NCBI GenBank assembly: GCA_964383365.1
Contig: CAYLHF010000008.1
Coordinates: forward strand, 43,314-107,313
Direction of reading: 5' to 3'
DNA length: 64,000 nucleotides
From: CAYLHF01 sp964383365
Lineage (GTDB): Bacteria > Bacteroidota > Rhodothermia > Rhodothermales > UBA10348
A program made the position numbers and the translations under genes. The first letter of the stretch is position 1. Every line of letters begins with the position of its first letter. A model generated the notes under the pieces. That model saw only the letters and a program-made list of their open reading frames with translations, was not told the origin of the DNA and searched no databases. Shown one piece after another: positions 1-9,051 of this stretch.

Positions 1-1
1 C

Positions 2-721
2 GTGGATAACGCTGTGGTGACACTGAACGTCGCCTCGGTTCGCCTCGATTATGTGCCAATTCCGGATAGCAGCGGGTACTATCGAGCGCTCCGACCGGAA
101 CTCCTTCCGAAGATTCCGGCACGCTCGGAATTCGTCCTTCGAGTTCAGACTCCGGTGGACCAGGCGATCGTGACCGGGCGTGTCCCACCGGTCATCCATC
201 TGAGAAACGTGTCCTTTGAAATCCCTGATTTAGCTGTTGAGGCCGTTCTTGTAGACACCCTTGATCTTGGACTCGATTCCCTGAATCTGGGGCTCGATGC
301 TCAACTCGGGTTCATTTATCCGGTCAAAGTATCACTGGATTGGGATAGCCCTGATGGAGATGTCCCGGGCGACGAATCCTTCTGGGTAGAGACCCGGTTA
401 CTTCCGGTCAACCGATTTTCGTCTTCCATTATCGATTTTTTCCTCCTTCCGGACCAGATTCTCCCCGAAAACTCTATCCGCTCCGATGTACTGGGTGTCA
501 GGAGATGGACCGGAGTCTACGCCGTGCCGGTAGATGCTATCAACTCACCATTCCCGGAACACGACTTGAAAGTATCGGTCCTCCGTGGGAATGACGTGTT
601 TGCCCGTTTTGCCACCAGTCGGCGTGATCCTCAAAACCGGGAGCCGGTCTCCAATGTATCAGGGGGAATCGGATTTGTAGGTGGAGTCTCCATAGACTCG
701 CTCCGGCTTTTGGTTCAATGA
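2..721 (+). CDS. DUF4249-like surface lipoprotein, C-terminal part (5' end outside window)
   Basis: The reading frame is open from the left edge. The GTG at position 2 is probably internal, because no signal peptide or lipobox is present. The ~239 visible residues are beta-rich and end in a segment (SNVSGGIGFVGGVSIDSL) that resembles the C-terminus of DUF4249 proteins, which are Bacteroidota cell-surface lipoproteins often found near TonB-dependent receptors. Function is unknown. The stop codon overlaps the recX start by 4 bp (ATGA), so translational coupling is likely. Family assignment is tentative and rests on the C-terminal motif and general composition; it could be another beta-sandwich surface protein. 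Confidence 0.5.
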   Translation: MDNAVVTLNVASVRLDYVPIPDSSGYYRALRPELLPKIPARSEFVLRVQTPVDQAIVTGRVPPVIHLRNVSFEIPDLAVEAVLVDTLDLGLDSLNLGLDAQLGFIYPVKVSLDWDSPDGDVPGDESFWVETRLLPVNRFSSSIIDFFLLPDQILPENSIRSDVLGVRRWTGVYAVPVDAINSPFPEHDLKVSVLRGNDVFARFATSRRDPQNREPVSNVSGGIGFVGGVSIDSLRLLVQ

Positions 722-1437
722 AATATCCGAGTACAATCGTGTCCAATCCGGATCGTGGAATGAGTCGACATCAATCGGAGGAAACCCCCTCTCCCGGAAC
801 GATCACAGGCATTGTCCAGCAGAAGAAGGACCATGACCGGTGTTCGATTCACATAGACGATACGTTCGCTTTTGGTATCCACTCCGAACTGCTGCTGAAG
901 GAAGGACTCCATCGTGGTATGAGTCTGGATACAGAGACCATTGAGCGGCTCTTGATGGAAGATGCGTATTGGCGGGCGTGGAAAAGGATCACTCATTATA
1001 TCTCCTATCGCCCCCGGGCCGAACTGGAGATTCGACGGCGCCTCGAGCGAGATCGAGTCGAAGAGTCAGTTATTGAACGCGTGCTCGTCCGTCTGACGGA
1101 ACTCGGTTTGATCGATGATCGGAGTCTGGCGATAGAATTTACACGCTCGCGTATCAGGTCCAAGGGGTACGGACCCTTCAGAATCCGAAGAGACCTTATG
1201 CGAATGGGTATCCACCGGACGTTATGTGACGAAACGATCGCCGAGATCGTTACTCCCGGGGAACTCGACGCACTGGCTGAACGGGCCGGGGAGAAACTCT
1301 GGAAAAGATACTCGAAAGAATCGGACACGCTGCGCCGGCGTCAGAAATGGTCAGCGGCGATGCTCCGGAGAGGATTCTCCAGTGCCGATGCCAGTAGAGT
1401 ATGGGATAAAGTGGAGCGAGAACACGAGAATAGTTAG
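718..1437 (+). CDS. recX: Regulatory protein RecX
   Basis: RecX binds RecA and modulates (usually inhibits) its filament growth and recombinase activity in the cytosol. The 239-residue protein has an N-terminal extension of about 85 residues, then the helical repeats of the family: RAELEIRRRLERD, then LTELGLIDDRSLAIEFTRSRI with the conserved G-x-x-x-I-RRDL-x-x-x-GI segment, then a third, weaker repeat near the C-terminus. The ATG overlaps the upstream stop by 4 bp, and the downstream phosphatase begins 10 bp after the stop, so the three genes probably form one transcript. recA is not in the window. The length is at the long end for RecX. Confidence 0.9.
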   Translation: MKYPSTIVSNPDRGMSRHQSEETPSPGTITGIVQQKKDHDRCSIHIDDTFAFGIHSELLLKEGLHRGMSLDTETIERLLMEDAYWRAWKRITHYISYRPRAELEIRRRLERDRVEESVIERVLVRLTELGLIDDRSLAIEFTRSRIRSKGYGPFRIRRDLMRMGIHRTLCDETIAEIVTPGELDALAERAGEKLWKRYSKESDTLRRRQKWSAAMLRRGFSSADASRVWDKVEREHENS

Positions 1438-1446
1438 ATTGCCTGT

Positions 1447-4146
1447 ATGACTCTGGGAGAATATCGCGTTCGATTTAAGCCGACCGTACTGGACTACGTA
1501 GTAACAGCGCTTGCCGTCGTTTCTATCGGTCTGTATGTCCTGTTCCTCCCGACGAATCACCCGGTCTCCGGTGCCAGATTTGCTTTGACGGAATCCGAGG
1601 TCATCGAGAAAGCCAACATTTTTCTGGCCACTCAGGGATATTCGACAGAAGACCTGATCGTCGATGCAGAATTGACCAGACAGGCGACGCTTCTTGCTGA
1701 CCTTCAAAACGATCTCGGACGAAGGAACGCCTTTGAAATAATCCGGTCCGACGACGGCGACTTCCTTCCGGTCTACTACTGGAGGATTCGTTATGACATA
1801 CTCGATCCGGATTCTTCAGACGATGATCTTTTGCCGTCATCCTCCACGGTTTTCACGGTGCACATGAACCAGGACGGGGTCGTCTGGTCATTCCTGAATA
1901 CCACATCACGCATCGGACCGTCGGCAGGTCTCCTGGGTTCAGCCCGGAATTCGGTCAATCGGATTGCCCTCGCGAACGCCATACGCCCTGCAGACTCTAC
2001 GCTGCGACAGACCCTCGATGCCCTCAGAACGGTGCCTGACTCGCTCTTGCTGGCGAACCTGCGATTCGATCGTAGTTCGTCTGCCACCCCGAGTACTGAG
2101 GCGAACCAGACTGGTGACGATTCAGTGCGAGAAGGAGACAACTCGGTTTTTCTTCAGATGATTTTGGGACGCTACGTTCGCCTGAAAGAAGATGTACTCG
2201 AGTCCCTCGCCCAATATCATGCTCCTGACCTGCTCCCGGATAGTGCCCGGTGGAGGGTCGATTCGGTTCAGGTCCTTCCCGCACGAAACGACCAGCTTGC
2301 CAGAGTCAGATTAACCTCTACCTCAACCATTCATCTGCAAGAGGTGAGAGCAGACGTAACGGTATCCGCCGTGGGCAGCGTTCAGAGCCTGGCCGTCTCC
2401 TACAATCCTGATCGAGTGCGGTCGACCGATGTAGAACAGCTCATCGGAATAATTCTTGTGACGATCTACATCATTTTGGGGCTGGTTCTGGTCATTGTTT
2501 TCTTTCGCCGGGTCATGGCAAGACTGGTGGATATCAAGAGTGCGCTTCTCGACGGGATCATCATCGGATCGCTCTTTGCCATGTTTATCGTTTTGTCCAG
2601 GCAGAATTTCGACTTTGGGCATGCCCCGGTGTGGGTCTCCGTCGGACTGCGTCTCCTTGTTTTTTCAGGGGTTGCGGGTGCCATGACTCTCCTTACGTTT
2701 ATGTTCTCAGCCGTCTCGGAATCACTTTCTCGGGACGTGTGGCCCAAAAAGTCGCTCACTCTTTCGCTGCTCAGACGGGGTGAATTGAGAAACACCGTCG
2801 TGGGCAGCAGTCTTCTCAGAGGGGTGGCACTGGCGGCCATTCTTCTTGGTCTGTCGATGCTGTTCCTGATTCTATTCCAGGATGTCTCACTCCGAACGGA
2901 AGCCAACCTCTTGACAGGCAGTTCGAGAAGGCCGCTGGTGTACGCAGCCGCCGGAAGCGCCAGCAGGGTCTATCTGATCCTGTTAATCATTCTCCTCGGT
3001 CTGGGCACCTTCATTCGACGTCTGGGTGGACATTCATTACTCGTCGTCCTCGTCATCACGCTGTTTGGTGGTCTCCTCCAGTTGGCTCCAATAGGTGTCG
3101 AGCTCGGATGGTATTCGTTCGGACTGTCCGCTGCAAGCGCACTGGTAATCAGTCTATTCTTCGTCAGATATGACTTTTTGACTGCGTATACGGGATTGGC
3201 TGTCGCCCAGTTCGTGTGGGCGTTATCCGAGGGCTTCCTGGTCTCCGGGTCTCCTGCCTGGATCGATTCCTATCTCGGGGGCGCGGGCGTGATGGGGGTC
3301 ATCGGCATCGGCCTCGTAGGGACTTTCAGTAAGAGAAGCGGTCGCGACCTGAGAGAATTCGTACCCGAATATATTGTCGAGATGACGGGTCAGGAACGAA
3401 TAAAGCGCGAGCTTGAGATCGCCCATCAGGTCCAGGCTTCGTTTCTTCCCCGGACCATGCCAGATATAGTCGGTCTGGATCTGGCCGGAATGTGTCTCCC
3501 TGCGAATGAAGTAGGAGGAGATTATTTTGATTTTATTGAATTATCAGACCGGCGCCTCGCGTTCGTTGTCGGAGATGTCAGCGGGAAAGGGACCCAGGCT
3601 GCATTCTACATGACCCTCGTGAAAGGCATGATTCAGACACTTTCCGGTCTCGATTATTCGCCAGATGAAGTGATGTGCCGACTGAACGGTCTTTTCCGGA
3701 AAAATGCTCCCGCAGGAACGTTCATCTCACTCATTTATGGCGTCGTTGACGTCCCGTCTGGAGTATTCACCTTCGCGAGAGCCGGACATAATCCGGCTAT
3801 TCTGAAGCGGAAAGGGGAATCTTCAGCTTCGGCCCTTCAGCCGCGTGGAATGGCCATCGGATTTGCTGATGCCAACGTATTCGATCACAATATTGAACAA
3901 CTATCGGTCTCTCTTAAAGCGGGTGACGTACTGGTTTTTTATACCGACGGCTTTTCCGAAGCCATGAATTCAGCCCGGGAATTGTACAGCGACGAACGGC
4001 TCGTTGACAAGCTGTCACACGTTGGAGACCGATCTGCCGGTGGCATCCTCAGATCTATGACCGAAGCGGTACATCATTTTATCGAAGGTGCCGGTCGAAG
4101 CGATGACATGACCATGGTCGTCTTGAAAATGGCGGCGGATGCATGA
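1447..4146 (+). CDS. Membrane-anchored PP2C/SpoIIE-type serine phosphatase
   Basis: A likely signalling phosphatase of 899 residues. One transmembrane helix near residues 18-35 is followed by an extracytoplasmic region to about 330, then a block of several hydrophobic helices (about 332-625), and a cytosolic SpoIIE/RsbU-type PP2C domain from about 655 to the end. Metal-binding motifs of the phosphatase are visible: GGDYFDF (~689), GDVSGKG (~709), TDGFSEA (~833) and GRSDDMTM (~883). Such enzymes dephosphorylate anti-sigma antagonists or other phosphoproteins in partner-switching pathways. No antagonist or kinase gene lies alongside it, so the target is unknown. It overlaps the purine nucleoside phosphorylase start by 4 bp. 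Confidence 0.88.
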   Translation: MTLGEYRVRFKPTVLDYVVTALAVVSIGLYVLFLPTNHPVSGARFALTESEVIEKANIFLATQGYSTEDLIVDAELTRQATLLADLQNDLGRRNAFEIIRSDDGDFLPVYYWRIRYDILDPDSSDDDLLPSSSTVFTVHMNQDGVVWSFLNTTSRIGPSAGLLGSARNSVNRIALANAIRPADSTLRQTLDALRTVPDSLLLANLRFDRSSSATPSTEANQTGDDSVREGDNSVFLQMILGRYVRLKEDVLESLAQYHAPDLLPDSARWRVDSVQVLPARNDQLARVRLTSTSTIHLQEVRADVTVSAVGSVQSLAVSYNPDRVRSTDVEQLIGIILVTIYIILGLVLVIVFFRRVMARLVDIKSALLDGIIIGSLFAMFIVLSRQNFDFGHAPVWVSVGLRLLVFSGVAGAMTLLTFMFSAVSESLSRDVWPKKSLTLSLLRRGELRNTVVGSSLLRGVALAAILLGLSMLFLILFQDVSLRTEANLLTGSSRRPLVYAAAGSASRVYLILLIILLGLGTFIRRLGGHSLLVVLVITLFGGLLQLAPIGVELGWYSFGLSAASALVISLFFVRYDFLTAYTGLAVAQFVWALSEGFLVSGSPAWIDSYLGGAGVMGVIGIGLVGTFSKRSGRDLREFVPEYIVEMTGQERIKRELEIAHQVQASFLPRTMPDIVGLDLAGMCLPANEVGGDYFDFIELSDRRLAFVVGDVSGKGTQAAFYMTLVKGMIQTLSGLDYSPDEVMCRLNGLFRKNAPAGTFISLIYGVVDVPSGVFTFARAGHNPAILKRKGESSASALQPRGMAIGFADANVFDHNIEQLSVSLKAGDVLVFYTDGFSEAMNSARELYSDERLVDKLSHVGDRSAGGILRSMTEAVHHFIEGAGRSDDMTMVVLKMAADA

Positions 4147-5018
4147 CCGTCGATAATCCATCCATTCAGGCTGCTACTCAATTCGTTCGGGCCAGATGCC
4201 AGGCGGTACCGGATATCGCGCTCATTCTGGGGTCCGGTCTCGGGGCGGTGGCAGATTCCGTCGAAGATGCGGCCTCTTTCGACACATCGGACGTACCCGG
4301 ATTTCCTTCGGGCACCGTGGTCGGTCATCGTGGACGATTGGTACTCGGCTCACTCGGGGACCGAACCGTTCTGGTCGTTCAGGGGAGACTCCATATGTAC
4401 GAAGGGCACCCGCTCTCGTCCGTTCTATTCCCGATGACGCTGGCCCGATCCCTCGGAGCGCAGTCGGTGTTCGTAACCAATGCGGCCGGTGGGATCAACC
4501 GCTCGTTTAAACCAGGTACACTGATGTGGATCCGGGATCACATAAACTGGACAGGAACGTCCTGTTGGTCTGTGACACCTGATCGCACCAAGAATCGAGA
4601 CCAGGTGGCCACTCGTCAGATGCGTTCGTCGGACCCTGATCTGTTCTCGAGAACCAGACGAAAAGGAAGCCCCTACGACGATGCGTGGACGAATCGCGCA
4701 TCGGCCATCTGTATCGAAAAAGGCGTTGACACCCGGAACGGGACGTATCTCTGGACACGCGGTCCGAGCTACGAGACACAGGCGGAAATCAGGTCGTTCT
4801 CACGACTCGGGGCAGATGCTGTGGGAATGAGCACGGTTCCCGAAGTAATTCACGCCTCTCAACTGGGGATGGCGGTGGTCGGGTTGTCTACAATCACGAA
4901 CTATGCGGCTGGCCTGAGTGACGAATTGCTGGATCATACGGAAGTTCTTGAGATCGGACGCAACGTCCGCTTCAGTCTCGAAACCGTGGTCCGTGCGGTG
5001 ATCGCGACAGCACCGTAA
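4143..5018 (+). CDS. Purine-nucleoside phosphorylase (PNP/MTAP family, trimeric type)
   Basis: Splits purine nucleosides with phosphate into free base and (deoxy)ribose-1-phosphate for purine salvage. The 291-residue protein carries the family motifs in order: LILGSGLG near residue 27, GHRGRLVLG (~61), QGRLHMYEG (~80), VTNAAGGIN (~110) and VGMSTVPEVIHA (~225), followed by the TNYAAG segment (~257). This is the punA/mammalian-type trimeric PNP pattern rather than the hexameric DeoD type. The start overlaps the phosphatase stop (ATGA), implying coupling. Substrate preference (guanosine/inosine versus methylthioadenosine) cannot be read with certainty. Confidence 0.92.
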   Translation: MTVDNPSIQAATQFVRARCQAVPDIALILGSGLGAVADSVEDAASFDTSDVPGFPSGTVVGHRGRLVLGSLGDRTVLVVQGRLHMYEGHPLSSVLFPMTLARSLGAQSVFVTNAAGGINRSFKPGTLMWIRDHINWTGTSCWSVTPDRTKNRDQVATRQMRSSDPDLFSRTRRKGSPYDDAWTNRASAICIEKGVDTRNGTYLWTRGPSYETQAEIRSFSRLGADAVGMSTVPEVIHASQLGMAVVGLSTITNYAAGLSDELLDHTEVLEIGRNVRFSLETVVRAVIATAP

Positions 5019-5176
5019 AGCCGCCGGCACCGCATCCGGTATGTCCGTCGGTATGTACAACCCGGGCGCCAGGTCCGCCACCACCTTTGTATTTCCCGCT
5101 ATTGTTCGCATATTGCCCATGATGGTGTCTACAGCACCTCGTTCCATGAGGAATCCGGAAGACGCGAGGGATAGCA

Positions 5177-5572
5177 ATGAGTCAGGATCAGGATAGCGAA
5201 CAAGCCGTTCCCAACGGAAATGACAACAAGGACATGGAGAACCGTCCGAGCGGACGCGGCCGCTATCGGGACGAAGTTTTTTCACGGCGCGTTCCAGCAG
5301 GAAAAAGGACGTACTTCTTCGATATCAAGACGACCAGGTCAGGTGAGGACTTTTTCCTGACGATTACGGAGAGCAAACGAGTCGACGAGTCCCGGTATGA
5401 AAAACACAAAATCTTTCTTTATAAGGAGGATTTTGGAAAGTTTGTATCCGCCTTTCATGAGGCTATCCGTTTTGTTCGTGACGATTGCTTACCCGATTAC
5501 GAATTCAGGGATCTGCCGAATCTCTCCGAGAGCACAGACGTTCCCGAGTCATCGTTAGTGGTTGATCCGTGA
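5177..5572 (+). CDS. DUF3276 (PUR-alpha-like) nucleic-acid-binding protein
   Basis: A 131-residue protein with a basic, glycine/arginine-containing N-terminus and a core from about residue 33 (EVFSRRVPAGKRTYFFDIKTT) to about 95 (IFLYKEDFGKFVSAFHEAI). This matches the DUF3276/PUR-alpha-like fold found almost only in Bacteroidota-type bacteria, where PUR repeats bind single-stranded nucleic acid. The exact role is unknown. The acidic C-terminal tail is not conserved in appearance. It stands alone, with 158 bp upstream and 38 bp before hisC. This gene is one of the better taxonomic indicators in the window. Confidence 0.88.
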   Translation: MSQDQDSEQAVPNGNDNKDMENRPSGRGRYRDEVFSRRVPAGKRTYFFDIKTTRSGEDFFLTITESKRVDESRYEKHKIFLYKEDFGKFVSAFHEAIRFVRDDCLPDYEFRDLPNLSESTDVPESSLVVDP

Positions 5573-5610
5573 ACAGCTCCGGGTGATTTCCGGGGAATAG
5601 CTCCAGCTAC

Positions 5611-6705
5611 ATGTCCAAAAAAACCTTGGAATCGGTCGAACAATTCGTGAGACCTGAGATCCGTTCGGAGGCCCCTTATCTCGTCAAGGGGGCCACGGAT
5701 GTCGCCGTAAAATTGAACCAGAATGAATCTCCGTTTGATCTGCCGGGAAAAATCAAACGGGAATTATTGGAATCTTTCTTTCAGATTCCATTCAATCGAT
5801 ATCCGAGAGAACAGCCTTTTTCCCTCGTATCCGAGCTGGCACATATCCTGAATCATCCCGCCGACGGAATTCTCGTCGGAAACGGATCGAATGAACTAAC
5901 CCATTCACTGGGACTTTCTTTCATTTCGAAAGGATCGAGTGTCGTACTCCCTCGACCCATGTTCGCCCTCTACGCATCAGTCTCGAGGATGTACGGGGGA
6001 CGTACCGTGGAAGTACCCCCGCTCGACGATCTCCACTTCGATGCACCCGCCATTGTCCGCGCTGTTCGCGACAACCGTCCCGTACTTACGATTCTGACCT
6101 CTCCGAATAATCCCACCGGAAAGTCGATGAAATTCGAAGATATCAGTCGGATTTGCCAGGCCAGCGACGGTATCGTGGTCGTCGACGAAGCCTACCATGA
6201 ATTCAATTCAAGACCGAGTGCAACCACTCTATTCGGTGAATATCCGCATCTTATCGTGATGCGAACGCTCTCGAAGGCATTCGGTCTGGCTGGAATACGC
6301 ATCGGGTATATGCTTGGAAATACGACCCTGATCCAGGAAATTTTCAAGTCCAGACTTCCATTCATGGTCGACCGATTCTCGGAAATGACCGCTCTGACCA
6401 TGCTAAGAAATCCGGATCTGATTGCAGAACGCGTCTCGACCATTCGCGACAGTGTCACGGATCTTTACCATTGTCTCCGGGATATCGTCGGGGTGGACGT
6501 TCTGGAATCCGATACCAATTTTCTTCTTTTCCGAACGAAGATCGAACCAGACGTTCTCTCCAGGAAACTGATCGATGAACAGATTCTGGTGCGAAATATG
6601 TCTGGATATCCAGATCTGCACGGATACTTGAGGGTCACAGCGGGAACGGAATCTGAGAACAACGCATTCGTCAGGGCGTTAAAATATGTTCTCGGCGGTA
6701 AGTAA
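5611..6705 (+). CDS. hisC: Histidinol-phosphate aminotransferase
   Basis: PLP enzyme converting imidazole-acetol phosphate and glutamate to histidinol phosphate in histidine synthesis. The 364-residue sequence has the HisC start KLNQNESPFDLP (~residue 37), VGNGSNELT (~90), TSPNNPTG (~164), the VVDEAY aspartate (~191), and the PLP lysine K222 in TLSKAFGLAGIRIGY. The length is normal for the family. No other his genes are adjacent, so a related role (for example a broad-specificity aromatic aminotransferase) is possible, but the motif set fits HisC best. Confidence 0.9.
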   Translation: MSKKTLESVEQFVRPEIRSEAPYLVKGATDVAVKLNQNESPFDLPGKIKRELLESFFQIPFNRYPREQPFSLVSELAHILNHPADGILVGNGSNELTHSLGLSFISKGSSVVLPRPMFALYASVSRMYGGRTVEVPPLDDLHFDAPAIVRAVRDNRPVLTILTSPNNPTGKSMKFEDISRICQASDGIVVVDEAYHEFNSRPSATTLFGEYPHLIVMRTLSKAFGLAGIRIGYMLGNTTLIQEIFKSRLPFMVDRFSEMTALTMLRNPDLIAERVSTIRDSVTDLYHCLRDIVGVDVLESDTNFLLFRTKIEPDVLSRKLIDEQILVRNMSGYPDLHGYLRVTAGTESENNAFVRALKYVLGGK

Positions 6706-6760
6706 TCGGAAACGGTCCCAGCGCACGAAATTTCCACGGCTGTGGAGTAAACGCTTCGGT

Positions 6761-7354
6761 ATGGAATACATTCAAGTCGACATTATTGGACTTTCTACCA
6801 GTCCGTCAAGTGGCGGTGCTTATGCACTCGTTCTGGGCGAAGTCGACGGAAACAGGAGATTACCCATTATCATCGGCGCGTTCGAGGCTCAAGCCATCGC
6901 TCTTGAGTTAGAAAAAATACAGCCTCCGCGACCAATGACGCACGATCTTATTCGTGATCTCTTCGACGCAGTCGGAGGTGAAGTCATGGACGTCGTGATC
7001 GATGAGTTGAAAGAAGGTACCTTCTTCGCTAAAATCAGGTACACGCTCAACGGCTCGGAAGACCGGCTTGATGCACGACCGAGCGATGCTGTTGCTCTTG
7101 CCGTCCGTACAGGATCGCCTGTTTTTGTGTCTGCCCCGGTCCTGGAGGAAGCCGGTATACCAACCGACGATGACGCAGATCTCTCCGAAGTAGTCTCCGG
7201 CGATACACCTCCTGCTGTCGAGGAAGAGGCCGAGCCCAAGTCCGATATGGATCGACTCCAAGAGCAACTGGACCAGGCAATAAACGATGAAGATTATGAG
7301 GCCGCTGCCAGACTTCGGGATGAAATTAATAAAATGAAAGGGCAGCAGAACTGA
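6761..7354 (+). CDS. Bifunctional nuclease (BFN/DUF151) domain protein with C-terminal UVR motif
   Basis: About 197 residues. The start chosen is ATG 6761 (MEYIQVDIIGLS), because the BFN domain begins right there; upstream in-frame starts would overlap hisC. Residues 1-130 form the DUF151/bifunctional nuclease domain (GAYALVLGEVDGNRRLPIIIG; LDARPSDAVALAVR). A short acidic linker follows, then a UvrB/UvrC (UVR) motif at about 165-197 (DRLQEQLDQAINDEDYEAAARLRDEI). Members are reported to have DNase/RNase activity, and the UVR motif suggests protein-protein contact with repair or protease partners. This BFN-UVR arrangement is common in Bacteroidota and relatives. Confidence 0.88.
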   Translation: MEYIQVDIIGLSTSPSSGGAYALVLGEVDGNRRLPIIIGAFEAQAIALELEKIQPPRPMTHDLIRDLFDAVGGEVMDVVIDELKEGTFFAKIRYTLNGSEDRLDARPSDAVALAVRTGSPVFVSAPVLEEAGIPTDDDADLSEVVSGDTPPAVEEEAEPKSDMDRLQEQLDQAINDEDYEAAARLRDEINKMKGQQN

Positions 7355-7367
7355 CGAATTCAACCCG

Positions 7368-7396
7368 TTCGCAGTAGTCTGCTCCCACGGTATAAT
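7368..7396 (+). promoter_or_regulatory. Probable sigma70-type promoter for bshC
   Basis: A perfect TATAAT -10 box lies at 7391-7396 with a partial -35 (TTCGCA) 17 bp upstream at 7368-7373. The predicted transcript would start near 7403, only about 12 nt before the bshC ATG at 7415, so the leader is short and has no Shine-Dalgarno sequence. This is a sequence match only. Confidence 0.4.
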
Positions 7397-7414
7397 CCTT
7401 CTCTCGGAACTCAA

Positions 7415-9046
7415 ATGGAGAACAAGAGCGCGTCCCGGCACGCTTTTTCAGATTTTTCTTCCTTTTCCCGCTTATTCTCGTCGTATACGCAGGACTTCGA
7501 ATCGCTTGCCACGTATTTCGCGGGAGATTTCAGAGATCCGCGACAACGCGGGCAGATCGCCAGGCAAGTAGCGGAGCATTTTTCCGGGCGTAAAGAGTTG
7601 GTCGCTATTCTGCACGAACAGAATACCCGATTCGGAACCGGAGATGCCACCCGTACCAATATCGATCGGCTGGGGAGCGACGATGCTGTCGCCATTGTAA
7701 CGGGTCAACAACTCGGTCTCTTCGGCGGGCCGTTGTATACGATTCTCAAGACCATCACGACGATTCAGCTCGCCCGGAGACTGGAAAAGGACACGGGACG
7801 GTCGGTGGTACCGGTATTCTGGTTAGAGGGAGAGGATCATGATTTTGAGGAAGTTTCGACCGCATGGGTCTTCTCAGGCCAGCGGGTTGGTTCCGTCGCT
7901 TATACCGACGGCGACCATAGAGACTCGAAAAATCCAGTTGGCCGTATCCTCTTCGATGACCGCATTCAGGCCACGATTAACCAACTTACGGACCTTCTCC
8001 CGCCGACTGATTTCCGGCCGGAGCTGTTGCGTTTACTGGAGTCGTGCTACCGCCCGGGTACGTCTTTTCTCGACAGTTTTGCCCGTCTGATGTGCACCTT
8101 GTTTTCGGACCAGGGGCTGGTTTTCATCTCAGGCGACGACCCGAGATTCAAGCAAAAAGCGAGCGGTCTTTTCAGGAAGGAAATTCTAGAATTCAAAAAA
8201 CCGGAAGCCCTCCTGAACGAGACGTCCCGGAAACTGAAAGAGGGCTTCCATGCCCAGGTTGCTTCTACTCCTCCCAATCTGTTTCTCCTGACGGACGAAG
8301 GACGATTTGCGGTCGTTGCGACCAGATCCGGATTCGAATTAAAGGGAACCGGGCAGTCCTATTCCAGCGACGAGCTGATCGCTCTTCTTGACGCCGAACC
8401 GGAGCGATTCAGTCCGAACGTGGTTCTCCGACCACTGTATCAGGATACGCTCCTCCCGACAGCAGCGTATGTCGGAGGTCCCGGGGAAATTTCGTATTTC
8501 GCCCAATTCAGACAGATCTACGAGTGGGCCGGTATTCCCATGCCGATAATCTATCCGCGGGCAAGTGTGACCCTGGTCGAGAAGAAAATTGCGAAGGTAT
8601 TGACTCAAATTGAAGCTCCACTACCTTCGTTCTCGAAACCGGTAGATGCGCTGTTCCATGAACTGGTTGTCGAGGGGATGAAATTCGACCCGGACGCTCT
8701 CTTCGACGGAGCGTCCAGACATATCGGGCTGGCTATCGATGAGGTGCTACCGACTGTTGAGGAAATCGATCGGTCGCTAAAGAAGTCTGCGGAATCTACC
8801 AGGGCGTTGTTGCTCAAAGAATGGGGCCGCCTGAAAGATCGAGTCATCAAGGCTGAAAAGAGGCGAAGTGAGCAGATGAAAGGCCAGCTTGAAAAGGTCG
8901 CAATAAACGTTTTTCCGAACGGAACGCTACAGGAACGGGTTATATCACCGTTGTACTTCCTGAACAAGTATGGTCCGGGGCTGATCTCGACGTTGCTGGA
9001 TAACATCGACCTGGATACATCACGACATCAGGAAATTCATCTCTGA
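7415..9046 (+). CDS. bshC: Bacillithiol biosynthesis cysteine-adding enzyme BshC
   Basis: BshC performs the last step of bacillithiol synthesis, joining cysteine to glucosaminyl-malate in the cytosol. The 543-residue protein shows the family signatures: VTGQQLGLFGGPLYTILK (~residue 93), PVFWLEGEDHDFEEV (~130), and the central LPTAAYVGGPGEISYFAQ segment (~349). A lysine/arginine-rich coiled coil near 455-505 matches the usual dimerisation region. Length fits the family (about 530-550). The partner deacetylase bshB1 is 3.4 kb downstream on the same strand. bshA is not in the window. Bacillithiol is the low-molecular-weight thiol in many Firmicutes and Bacteroidota/Rhodothermota. Confidence 0.93.
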   Translation: MENKSASRHAFSDFSSFSRLFSSYTQDFESLATYFAGDFRDPRQRGQIARQVAEHFSGRKELVAILHEQNTRFGTGDATRTNIDRLGSDDAVAIVTGQQLGLFGGPLYTILKTITTIQLARRLEKDTGRSVVPVFWLEGEDHDFEEVSTAWVFSGQRVGSVAYTDGDHRDSKNPVGRILFDDRIQATINQLTDLLPPTDFRPELLRLLESCYRPGTSFLDSFARLMCTLFSDQGLVFISGDDPRFKQKASGLFRKEILEFKKPEALLNETSRKLKEGFHAQVASTPPNLFLLTDEGRFAVVATRSGFELKGTGQSYSSDELIALLDAEPERFSPNVVLRPLYQDTLLPTAAYVGGPGEISYFAQFRQIYEWAGIPMPIIYPRASVTLVEKKIAKVLTQIEAPLPSFSKPVDALFHELVVEGMKFDPDALFDGASRHIGLAIDEVLPTVEEIDRSLKKSAESTRALLLKEWGRLKDRVIKAEKRRSEQMKGQLEKVAINVFPNGTLQERVISPLYFLNKYGPGLISTLLDNIDLDTSRHQEIHL

Positions 9047-9051
9047 AAGAC

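Noticed and set aside
1493..1504. Further copies of the CTACGTAG palindrome (1495, 26535, 28432, 32290 regions)
   Set aside because: These 8-bp matches lie inside coding sequence and do not extend to the 19-bp motif.
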